Below are positions 12,716 to 23,300 of a stretch of DNA of 64,000 bases, in pieces (position 1 is the stretch's first letter; each line of letters begins with the position of its first letter). This stretch comes from Meandrina meandrites (lineage: Eukaryota; Cnidaria; Anthozoa; Scleractinia; Meandrinidae). Made by a program: the position numbers and the translations under genes. Below the pieces are notes generated by a model. The model did not search any database. It was not told the origin of the DNA and saw only the letters and a program-made list of their open reading frames with translations. The stretch covers positions 48,525,761 to 48,589,760 of the forward strand of contig OY855904.1 in the NCBI GenBank assembly GCA_963693305.1, in the 5' to 3' direction.

Positions 12716-13902
12716 TTTTACCGACACCCGTAGTTTTCTGTGCTTTAGTTAAAATTTAGGAAATACTTAAAATGATTTTTAATAGCTGTTAAAACCTATT
12801 TGTGTCTGACATGATTATTTTTTAGTGCTTCTTTTTTGTAAAGTTGAGTTACGGACAAACCACTACTGAGCTCACTGTTTTGTTAATGGCGCCTAATGCG
12901 CCGTCACATGTCAAAATAGCCTCAGCAGTTCAATTTTTACGGGCCACCAATAATATTTTTCACCAACATATATAGAAGAAAGGTTTAGCTTCAATTTGGT
13001 GTAGTTTTTTTACTCGAAAACGATATACCAGACCGCTTTTGGCAGACTCGAAATTAGCTGATATTCACCCTGTCGTTTTAGCGCTGGAAATGGGTCGGTT
13101 GTCGAAGATCGTAACTTTCCTTTAACGTGATATTTTCAAACAAAATGTATCTCAAAACAAACTTTAAGAGATACCTTAATAACTGTGAAAAGGGTATACT
13201 AAGTAGCTTTGTGGTATGTATACACGAGCGTGTTGAAAATACCTTAAATTTCATCCAACATGGCCGCCACGGTGGACGTGTCGGGCGAATTTTTAACTTT
13301 TCTTAATTTTGAAAAAAGAAAAGGGAAACCGAACCGTTTGATGTCATTTTCGAAAATAGTTCACTAAAGGGGTTATTTGGGGCATATAAAAAAAAAAAAT
13401 TGAAATTTCACTTCTGTCGGCCGATTCTCGAAAATTTCAGAATCTCGCTCTTAAATAAAAGTTATAGTATTTAGTTGTTATTAAATTAGTATTTAAATAA
13501 AAACTGTAAAATTATAATTATTTAGTTGTATTTAATAAAACGTTTTTATAATGGAAACGGAAACGAGTATCCTTTTACATAGACATTTTCGAGAATCCCA
13601 AACTTTCTCAGAGGGACGTGATTCTGAGCTACTTGCGACGGGAGTTGGGGCGGGTCATAATAAAAGTCACAGATTAAGAATTCCACAAATAATGGTCTAG
13701 CATTTTGTGACAGATGTTTTAGACATTTCCAGTTCATTTTAACCTGACTGAAGTTGAAAATCGAAAAAAGCTAACGACTTTCTTTGAGAAGGAACTTCCT
13801 TGAAAAGGTAAACAGTTTTCGTCAGATTTAGTTGTTAGTTCGCGTGACGTCGGCGTTGATCGTTGGTCACGCGATCACGCGAAGATAAAAAAAAGTTCAA
13901 TT
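10225..13902. mobile_element. Large foldback element between the Kelch paralogues
   Basis: Two inverted arms, 10225-11615 and 12450-13902, are nearly identical and enclose a unique spacer of about 0.83 kb (11616-12449). Both outer ends read aattgaa-x-tttttttatcttcgcgtg going inward. Each arm has a 61-63 codon open frame starting MNWKCLKHLSQNARPLF (10389-10574 plus; 13546-13737 minus), but no domain is recognisable. The arms differ mainly by expansion of a GACCCC array in the right arm. A clear target duplication was not found. It ends 31 bp from the stop codon of Kelch gene B and 59 bp from the ATG of Kelch gene A, so it makes up essentially all of their intergenic DNA. No transposase is present; it looks non-autonomous. 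Confidence 0.85.
12640..12714. repeat. (GACCCC)n hexanucleotide array
   Basis: About a dozen units of GACCCC, one with a GGCCCC variant, lie in the right arm of the foldback element. The matching place in the left arm (11404-11428) holds only about three units, so the array changed length after the arms separated. Confidence 0.9.
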
Positions 13903-13932
13903 CAGAAATTATTTATATTAGTCTACAGTTTG

Positions 13933-16225
13933 TCACTCTCCACTTAACAGTTCATTCGATGGCTTAACTTCAGTCTTCGTCACTTGTGTCATCTCCTCAT
14001 ATGTTTCATCCCTGTTCACTGGCATGTAAACAAACACAGCATCTTCATCGTGATGAGAAATTGGCTCCCAATCCTCAATGTCGACATGATAAACCTCATG
14101 GTCTCCAATCCTGATTCCGCTGTCATAGGCAAAGTTCCCAAGTATGAAATAAATGCGACCTTCAATCTCCACAGCACCATAATTATTGGGTGGTATGTGG
14201 GGCTGTGGCACTGCACTCCATTGATTATTCTCTTCGTCATAGACTTCGACATGCCTGGATGGAACAAGTCCCCTTTGGCGTTTGCTGGGTGGGTCTGTTT
14301 TACCCCCTGCGACATATAACTTTTGACTAACTACAAAGGCACAGGCATTGCTGTGGGTTTTGGCTGTCCCTGTCAACTTTGTCCACTCATTTTTGGCTGG
14401 ATCAAATTTGAATACTCCACGATCGGCACCTCCTTCAGCCCAAGATCCACCAATGGAGTAAATGCAGCCATTATGCACTGCCAGAGCACAGCCATATAAG
14501 CCTTGCTCTTCATGGAAAGCAATAAGCTGCCACATTTTTTTGGAGAAGCTGAATCTCTCTGATGCTGCTGTGTGATCAACTTCACTGCCACCAATGACAT
14601 ACAAGAAATCTTCAACCATACAAGCCTGGAAGTCATGACGGGAATTCTTCATGGGCGGAAGGGTCTTCCAAGTGTTTGTATCAATCTGATACTGATGTAC
14701 CTCTTTCTCGTCAAAAAGGAACAGGTGATTTCCAGTGTAGAATGCTGCAGGTTTCATCTGGAGACTCGGCAATTTAAGGCCAGAAAAAATCTGCCAGGTT
14801 TTGCTCTCTGTGTCAAAATACTTGACTCCAGAAGTCAATGACAATGAAACTAATGCCTATAAAGTACACACAAAAAAAGAGCTCACTAATATGAAATAAA
14901 GCCTGTTTGTTGTCCAGTTAGAGTTGGTGTATACAAAAGAGGCAAAGAGGGGGGAGGGGGGAGATCGAGTGACTATTTTGGCCTTTCCTTGCTTAAATTG
15001 GGTTTCCAATCGGTCTCTCCCATAGTACAAGTTTGCCACTGGGGATGTAGGTGAGTTTGAGTGCCACACAAATATTCCTAAGAGCCCATGGGGTGAGTTA
15101 TTTTCTCCAGCCCTCCTCCTGGATGCACCTCATTCTTGTGCCCCAGGTCCCCAGGCCAAATGGGACAGGCAGGTCTGGGGACGAGAATCGTTTTATCTAG
15201 AATACTAAAAATAGATTTCAATAAAGGGCGGGTAACAAATCTTTACCCAAACAAAGACACCCACCCATCCCCGATATTAAGTTATGTGCCACTGGAGGGG
15301 AAGGGGGGGGGGGGGGGTGGTGGTTAGCTGGTTAGGGGGATGGGGATTATTTAGGAGAATTGGTACATGTACTTACCTTGGAAGAAAGGCGAGGAGTTCC
15401 TTTTTCTTGGGCAAATGGTGAGAACAGGAAAGGACGAACATGCTGTAATAAGCATTTGTACATAAACGAAAAGCACTCGGGAATCTCTTTGAATTCTTCA
15501 GCTTCGAGCTCTGCAAGGACGACCATAATATCCACCAATGCTAGTCGAACTTTATCGAGTAGTCTAGCCGCATGTGGTAGCCTCTCTTCTTTGTCGTACT
15601 TAATCCACGCTATCACAGTCGTAAAGAGGAATGTTTCCGAAGGCACGCTGAGATCGTTGCGTGACAGAAGCAACTGCAGCTCGTCTGCTGTGACGCTTTC
15701 CATAAACCCATCTTTCTCGCAGACGTCCCCGAATTTCAAAGCAAGCGCTTGCAGACTCCCTTCTCGAAGCTCCGTCAGATTGTGGCGATCGGCTACTCTG
15801 TAAATTTTCAACCGGGTTTCCAGCTGAAATTTGTCTTGGCTGAGGCTGTTCACGATGTATAATGAGCATTTCTCGACGACGCTAAGAACCTGCAACTGGT
15901 CGGCCACTTCTAAAACTTCTAGGACGTTTCCTTCGCTTAGCGGAAGCACTGAAGAATATATGAAATCTAAGAGCAGTGTAAATGCTTCTTCGGTCAAGTC
16001 GTCGCCCTTAAGTTCCACCTCGGTTTGCGAGCTTTCCTTCATGCCAGCAGAAAACAACGCGTCAAAATAGCGGCTGGAAGCGGCTAGTAAAACTTTATGA
16101 GCGTGGAAAGACTTTCCTTTCACCTTCAAAATGACGTCAGTGTACGCTTGGTTTTCCCGCATTTTGTTCAAATTTTGAAACATTTCGCGCGAGTTCATTG
16201 AATCAAACTCTTTCTCGAGCGCCAT
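13933..16225 (-). CDS. BTB-BACK-Kelch protein, paralogue B (KLHL-like)
   Basis: Two exons, 16225..15377 and 14856..13933, encode 590 aa. The donor AAG|GTAAGT and acceptor TTATAG|GCA are both phase 0. Exon 1 encodes a BTB fold (about residues 25-130, with FHAHKVLLAASSRYF) and BACK (about 135-250, with SETFLFTTVIAWIKYDKEER). Exon 2 encodes the Kelch propeller with the double-glycine cores VIGGSEVD, SIGGSWAEGG and VAGGKTDPP, each followed by a Trp-containing strand. It is a likely Cullin-3 substrate adaptor of unknown target. Kelch gene A downstream has the same exon layout and length, which points to tandem duplication. The Lys/Glu-rich C-terminal tail after the propeller is short. Confidence 0.87.
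14857..15376 (-). other. Intron of Kelch gene B with a G-run
   Basis: A 520 bp intron bounded by GTAAGT and TATAG. It carries a run of about 15 G at 15303-15317 and purine-rich stretches, but no recognisable element. Confidence 0.7.
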
Positions 16226-17889
16226 CTTCCTTTATCGCCAAAGTTGCCTTTAAAATGATACTAATTTTTTTTCAGTCTGTTAATATCAATAACTTCTCAA
16301 AGATTCAATTTTAATTATTCAGTTTTCAGCTTATAATCACTTTACATCGCACGTGGAATAAGTGTCCTTCCCATGTGATTTATTAAATATAAGCAAAATG
16401 ATTGGTTCTCACCAGTGAGAAACCAGAACACCGGTTCCCCAGACTATAACGTATACAGGTCTTCGTGCAAACCCGCACGTGTTTATCGAGGACCTTGGAT
16501 TTGTCAACAGGCTTATAATTATGCAAATTTTGTCACGGAGTCACGCAAGGGGATGCAAAAATCACGCGAAGAAAATCATAACGTGTCACAATTGATTTGT
16601 TTTGCAATTTTCAAAGAAAACCACCTGTTTAGTTGGTTAAAATTAATTTTGCATAAAATTTCACATTTTTTTTTAAATAATAAATTTCAAACAATTGATA
16701 AACTGTTGTCATGAAAATATATTTTACTCTAGGGCATTGCTACGTGCTTTTGGCCGAAAAATTATGTTAAATCATGAAGAAAATACACCCTTAGCTCATG
16801 ATAATGTTTATTCTCGTCTCGAGTCAGCTTTCAATGTCATGATATTATTATTGTTGATCTGTTTGAGACTTTTTGAGGGTTGACTTTTTTTAACTCAGCG
16901 ACACTCAGTGAAAAACACAAAACAGACAAATCATTTCATAACTTATTTATTGCTGCCACTATCCATGGCATTACTTTGACAATTGATTTAAATAGTTCCA
17001 AATAAATAATCATTGCTGTTCTCTTAAAACTCTGTATACTACAGAGAAACAATGGATACTACATGCATTTGGAAATATCTTTGTGGGTTTAACAAACTAC
17101 TGTGCTGCTACAGTTTAAGTTAAAAAGAGAGACATTCTTCAAAAACTGTAAAATGCAAACATTTTAAAAACATAAAACTAGTTCACCATGAGATTTGGTC
17201 TACATATTAATATCTTCTATTATTTTTGAGCCTGGTGTATGTTATAATGCCTCCAGAAAAAAAAATGTTTGTGTTCTTGCTTAATTAATAATACTCTCTT
17301 CAAAACAACAAATGAATCGCACAAGCTTGTGTAGCTTTTGTCTCTACTCATACAATCAATTTATTGTTTGTCAGAGAAACAACATAAGATTGGAACCACA
17401 AACTTCATACTGCTGATAAAGTGCTACAAATATCTGTTGTGGTTTAAAGTTTTCTTTGGTTTAAAATTTTTCAAACCAGTTTGACTTTTAGTTTTCATTG
17501 TCTTGTATTGATTATCATAATCTGAAACAAAGGAAAATAAAAATCAAACTGGTTTGAAAAATTTTAAACCAAGGAAAAATTTAAACCACAACATACCCAT
17601 GTGACTGTGTCTGATTGATTGTACAGTGCACAAAATTCAAAACTGATCGGAGCAACAACAGATCATTAGATACTTACGCTAACATAGACTGTACTTAAGA
17701 TTTCTATGCAGCTGTGGCACTATGTCAACAGTATATCATTTCTTGGTTTTTGGGGGGTCAAAGTTCAGTCCTTCCTTGAGTAGTGGATAAATCGAATGCA
17801 TGAAGCAAGACATTTGTTTACATGAGCTAAAAAAACAAGTGGCTCCCGTTGGATCAAGTTCTATGTGTCAATCACTGCCATTCTATGTG
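16226..17889. other. Intergenic region between Kelch gene B and the UPF0449 gene
   Basis: It contains the 5' flank of Kelch gene B at the left and the 3' flank of the UPF0449 gene at the right. The rest is AT-rich and non-coding, apart from the foldback MITE at 17435-17593. Confidence 0.5.
17435..17593. repeat. Foldback MITE, about 160 bp
   Basis: The left end tgttgtggtttaaa and right end tttaaaccacaaca are inverted. The inner blocks tttggtttaaaatttttcaa and ttgaaaaattttaaacca pair as well, followed by caaaccagtttga and its complement. Confidence 0.8.
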
Positions 17890-20157
17890 TCAATCACTGT
17901 CATTCTTGTCAACTTTCCAAGCTTGTTTCACTTTACTGATTGCTTCTTCCAGGTCTCCTTTCTTGGATTTTAAATCCTCTTCCAGACTAGTAAGCTGCTC
18001 TTGTGAAGATTCTAGTGATTTAAATTGTTCCAAAAATGAGGCAACTGTGCCATAAAGCTGTTCATTTGATTGACCTTTTGTTTTGCCTTCATCGGCACTT
18101 CCCTTATCTTGCGATATGTCTCTTCCACCAGTAGAATGTTCCAAAGCATTTTCTAAACAAGAAAGAAAACATCTAATGTATCAGTCAAATCCAAGAACAC
18201 CATGGCCATACCCAAGGCATTTGACTTAAGTAATAATACTACATGTATGCTTTGCACAGTGAGGAGTTTGATGCATTAAAAACTTCACCCATCAGGTCAG
18301 GTATTTTACCACTGAAGAACTGTTAGTCAGCAATCTCAAGCCAAAGGACTTCTTAATCCATTCATTAAGTATGGAATTTTGTTCACAGGACTCCTGTCAT
18401 TTTACCATTCCTCTCCCATTTTTGCCACGGTATCCTTTTGCTTATATAGAATTACATTTTAAGTGTGGATTCACTGCCGGAAGACTAACATTGAAATGGA
18501 AAGTACTTCAAAGAGTTTTCAAAGTTTTACCCACCAATTTAGCTCTTTTTATGATAGAATATTGTGTCCACCATACAAATAGGTACTGTATGATTGATCT
18601 TTTTTTTTTAATTAGTTTCAACACAAACATTACTTACAGCACTAACATTACTTACAAGTAACATTACTTGAAATACTAAAAAAAGAAAAAAAAATACTTA
18701 CTATCATACTAGCATTGCTTACAGTATTTAATTACTAATTGACAATACATGTTACGTAATACAATTATATAGACATTACTTCTAATTAACTATCTTAATA
18801 TTACAGTTATAATATCATTACTCACGGAACTGACGAAAGCTGAAGACTTAGTATGAAATTTGTTGAGCAGTGCAAAAGATACTAAAAAGTACTATATAGG
18901 TGATTCAGGAAAGGGAAACGATTGATCTTTTTCTGCTATTTGTTGACAGGTAGTTCTTCATTCAACACAGCTTTTCCATATAATTTTCAGTGACAACAAG
19001 AACATATTTGTATATGTACGTTCATGGAACATTTGTAGCTTAGTAACCAGGCATTAGATTGAGCAATGGAAAACAAGATATGAAAATTTACAACACCTTT
19101 TCCAAATGGTTTCACAGATAAGCAGCACTCCCAATTTCAAACGATGAGTTTTAGCGAAAACTGTGAAAGGGCATGCACAGCTTGTCTGTGAGTGTTTACA
19201 GTATATGCAGAGCTTGAAAGAATGATTTCAACGGACATGGAGAGAAATCACACATTGGAGCTTTCTTTGTTTTGTTATTGTTTGTCATTTTTCTTTTAAG
19301 TATGAAAACATCTGTAAAGCCCTAACCATTTGACCATGTACATGTAAACTGCCAACATAGTAGGGAACTGAAAAAAAAATTAACAAGTCAAATACCTAGG
19401 AGTTTTTTTCTGGGAAGGCCATTGGCACTCTTGGATGTGATACCTGTTATTTTAATTTTTGATTCCTTTGCTGAACCATCAGGGTTGGAAATAACGGCTG
19501 GTGATTGATAATTACCGATCAAATTTACTAGCCAAAAATTATATTAAATTAAATTTAATTTAAAAAAAAATTATTTAAGTAGCCAAATCGTTTTTCAGAG
19601 TTGTGGCTTCTAAAAGAGCCATTGTTTATAAGAGCTGTTAATGTAATATAATTATATATGGGGTGGAGAGGGCTGGTAATGATTTGCACCGTCACAAAAA
19701 ATCAATCTGTTTTTCCTTATTTCCAACTCTGACCATGGTAATTGCCAGTTAAATGCATCAGGATTTTTCATATTTTTTATGGTGTATGTGAATAGTTTTT
19801 TATATAAAGATATCAACAAGATTTTTTTAATTTTGATATAGTAAAATATTAAATAAGGTATGTGACGTGAAAAAAAAATATAATATTACTAGGGAGAACC
19901 TATCACTCGAGGAATAAAATTAAAGCAATTCCAGAGTCAAAGAGAATAAAGAGTGTTAACTTACCTGCTTTATCCGCGTAACTTGCCGTGTTGCTTGTTT
20001 TGTCTTTTGTTTGATCACGAGTTGCATGAGAGCTTAAAAGTTCTCCTAACATTGCTGACTTGAACACAACATCGTCAACTTTAGCTACCGTAAGATCTTC
20101 CAAAATTTGTTCTACAGATGGAGGAGAAGGACCTTGGCGAGCTTTTGGACTAGACAT
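17890..20157 (-). CDS. UPF0449 family protein (C19orf25-like)
   Basis: Two exons, 20157..19965 and 18152..17890, encode 151 aa. The donor GCAG|GTAAGT is followed by acceptor TTTAG|AA, with phase 1 agreeing on both sides. Residues 11-33 (SPPSVEQILEDLTVAKVDDV then VF) match the signature near the N-terminus of human C19orf25, PPTVEQILED followed by a D-x-VF pair. After a Thr/Lys-rich linker comes NEQLY and a coiled coil to the C-terminus (about residues 95-147), also as in that family. The family's function is not established. The gene is divergent from MSH3 with 204 bp between start codons, so the two probably share a promoter. Identification rests on motif and layout, without an alignment search. 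Confidence 0.75.
18153..19964 (-). other. Intron of the UPF0449 gene
   Basis: This 1.8 kb AT-rich intron carries one short CAGGG-ended element (19480-19731). Around 18630-18780 there is a loose run of cattactt motifs. No further exon is needed for the frame. Confidence 0.6.
19480..19731. mobile_element. Short TIR element (CAGGG family), 252 bp
   Basis: The termini CAGGGTTGGAAATAA and TTATTTCCAACTCTG are inverted. The five bases accat flank both ends (19475-19479 and 19732-19736). Internal sequence is AT-rich and non-coding. Confidence 0.85.
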
Positions 20158-20361
20158 TGAGAAGGAATCTAGAAATACCATCACGAAAACTTTACATTTG
20201 AAAGGGAAGATTTTATCACTCTCCCAAGGCCGCCATGTTGGAAAAGGATTGAATCCGCTGACCGCTTGTTGACATTTCAGCGCTCTCCCCACTCCTCCGC
20301 GGTCTGTTAGAAATCGAGAGCGGGAAAGATATTTGACCACTTTTTGCAAAAGTTGTGAATT
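20158..20361. promoter_or_regulatory. Bidirectional promoter region, UPF0449 / MSH3
   Basis: The 204 bp between two divergent start codons must hold both 5' UTRs and at least one promoter. It lacks a TATA box. At 20229-20241 it has ggccgccatgttg, whose complement contains aacATGGCGGC and fits the YY1 motif often found near starts of TATA-less housekeeping genes. In mammals MSH3 also has a divergent promoter, but the partner there is DHFR. Confidence 0.6.
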
Positions 20362-23300
20362 ATGAGGAAAATTAACCTTGGAAAGCTACGCTGTTCCACT
20401 CACTCTTCTTCTAGTGGTCACTCTCCAAGCGGAGCACCCACAAAGAATCGATCACAAGCCACAATTTCGAGTTTCTTCGTTAGAAAACCATGTTCAAATG
20501 CGAAAGACATCGACAACCACAGTGATGGCAAATCGACAGTGAATGGAGATACTAGTGGTGCTGCTAAGGTAGGCTTGCTGGCAAAAATGCGTTAAATAAA
20601 ACTTAATGCACTTGTTCTTGATCTTAAATTTTTAAGGACTTAGATACGATATTTTGGAGGCTTCATTTTATGAAAGCCCAACAAACACCCCCCCCCCCCC
20701 CCCCCACCCTAACTGAACTTTACCCCAAAGCAGTGATCTCCGTATGTTTTCTTGATGTCCAACTATTATCTACTTCCAGCTCTGAATAAGCATATTTTTA
20801 TTGACCTTGGTATAACAGCTTTAGTTGCTTGATTGCGCTTGATTAGGAATAATATTAGCCAATCATAACCAATGGGTAGCAGTGCCGTGCCTGGGGGATA
20901 CTCCTATTATGACAGAGAAGGGGATGTTAGTTGCTCATCAGGGCTCAAAATAACTTTTGAATACTGACCGGTCATGTTGACCGGCCAAATCAATTTTTGC
21001 TCGGTCATGTCTCGTTTTTGACTAGTCAAAATATTGAGTATTTACTTTGAAGCAATAGCCGGTCAAAAATTTCGCCTCGTAAGCTAAATTACTCGTCGTT
21101 AAAGAGTATAAGGCTTAAGCTTAAATGTTTTGATCGCTAAAGGTGTCATTTTATTATGTTCGCTTTTTGAATTTCCATTTCTTCTGCGTTCTACTCTACA
21201 TAAAACAAAATGCTCAGTATAGCCGTAATGTTATGTTACTCTGCATAGTTTCTGTAGTTTTACATTAGTTAACGTCTTACTGGTGGAGGCGATCTTGGTT
21301 CTAAGCACTTAACTGGTCTTTGCTACCGAACACTAAATAGTATTAGTAGAATTCTACTAGTACACTAATGCAAATGCTGCAATGTGATTGGCTGAGCTAT
21401 TGAACACTATCAGCCATTAGTGTGCAGTTGCCGAAGGTCATCCACAAAATGCGACGTTTTTATCGTTTTTCCGAAGTTTTGGAAGGACGTTTAAATGTAA
21501 ATGGATAATAAAATTCTTGAGAAGACTAAAAGAAGGACATTAGCGGTTTCTTGACTTTAAAAGCTTGAAATTATTGAAAAATGGGTGCACGCGCGTAAAC
21601 AACTGCACGTTTACCAAGGACAATTCAATGTGTGCGATTTTGTTAAAACGTTAAGTTTGATAATGCGTAGGAAAATAATTAGAAACCATTATTTGCGTTT
21701 ATTTCAGTCAGAATTCTACTAAAACAAGTAGATTATTCGCTCTCAATTTCTATGAGGTGATAGTTGATTTGGCCTGCGGCCTCATCAACTATCACCTCAT
21801 AGAAATCTCGAGCTCATAATCTTATTGTTAAATATAGGACATATGCCCATGCTACAAGTGAGATAACTGTGCCTTTGCTCGGAGTGTAGGAAGAAAGGAA
21901 ACGCCAACGTCTTTTGTTGCTTTTTCAGGTCTGCTGGAAATCTACTAACAAACCATCTTTTACTTAACTAATTAGCGATAAACACGGTCAGGAAGTTGTC
22001 AAAACTTCAAAATACAATGTGCTTGGAACTGAACTTCAAAAATTCAAAGTGTTTAATGATTTTATTATTTTCTCATGATCTTGCTGGTGAAAAACACGCT
22101 ACGAACTCGTACTGTCTATAGGTGCATATAGTTTTTTAAATCCACTAACGAGTGCTATTTTTCTCGGCCCGCCTGACAATTCAAACTGCAATTGCATACG
22201 CGTGTTAATAGCAGACGTTGACTTATACGATGTTCATTGTTGTCTGTTTAGCGTATTTACAGACGTGGATGTTTCCTGTTTTACTTAAGCAAACCGCTAA
22301 AAAATCCGCAGAGCGTGACCGTCTTGTCTGTATTCTACAAATTTGTGACTGCAAGCTGCTATGATATTTTATGATTTTACTGTAAAATTTCAAGAAATAC
22401 TGCGAATAATTTTTTTGGTATTTGTTTGAAAGCTGTGTACGTTACCGGTCAAAATGACCGCCGAACCAAAATTTTGCCCGGACAAAATAATCGTCATTTT
22501 GGCTGGACATTGTCCGTTGACCAGCCGTTATTTTGAGCCCTGCTCATCATCTTTTTTCTTTTGGGGTGAATTTTTATTTTTAGTCTCACATAGTGTGGTC
22601 TCGTCATACTATGCTGGCTGTCTAGACTCAGATCACGCAAAAAATTGTTTTTTTGCAGGGGTCACACAACACCCAGATAATTTGGTCTCCTTTAAATTTT
22701 CTTAGTCTTACCCCCCACTCTTTCCGCAGATAAAAGTTTGTCAAAACTTTGAGAGCCCTCCTGGTAAGATTGGGAATATAGGAGGGGGTGGGGAGGGGAT
22801 AATTGAGTTTACTACTGTGTTATTACCAACATACAGTAAATTGACAGCATATGGATTGCATATGATTTATTTTTTATTTTTATTTTGATCAGAGGACTGC
22901 CAGTAAACTATCACACCATGCGGACAATGATGATGGCACCATGCAGGATTCTAAAAAGCAAAGACTTGATCTGGATCAATCCACACAGGATGACGATAAT
23001 TTGATTATGAAAAACAAGGAAACATTAAGTTCTTCCACAATAGCTAAATTAAACTGTTTTAAAAAAGACACAAATTCAAAGGATCTGTCACCTGGTAGTG
23101 ATAAGACAAGAAGTGTGAGCATGGCCTCTCAACATAAGGAAAACGTCAAGTTGGATAAAGATGACAAGCACAAGAGTAGTGGGGATTATATCTATGCTGA
23201 TGATGGTGACGACTTAGAAGAAATGGATGTCGACAGTAGCATTGCTCAGGAAAGCTTCAATGTCACAAAATTTGCCTGTTCTTCAAGACCTTCTGTGAAA

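Noticed and set aside
12491..12727. Gly-Arg repeat frame resembling an RGG RNA-binding protein
   Set aside because: It is the GACCCC array of the foldback arm read on the minus strand.
20158..20361. DHFR as expected divergent neighbour of MSH3
   Set aside because: The minus-strand neighbour has the PPSVEQILED motif and a coiled coil of UPF0449, not a reductase fold.
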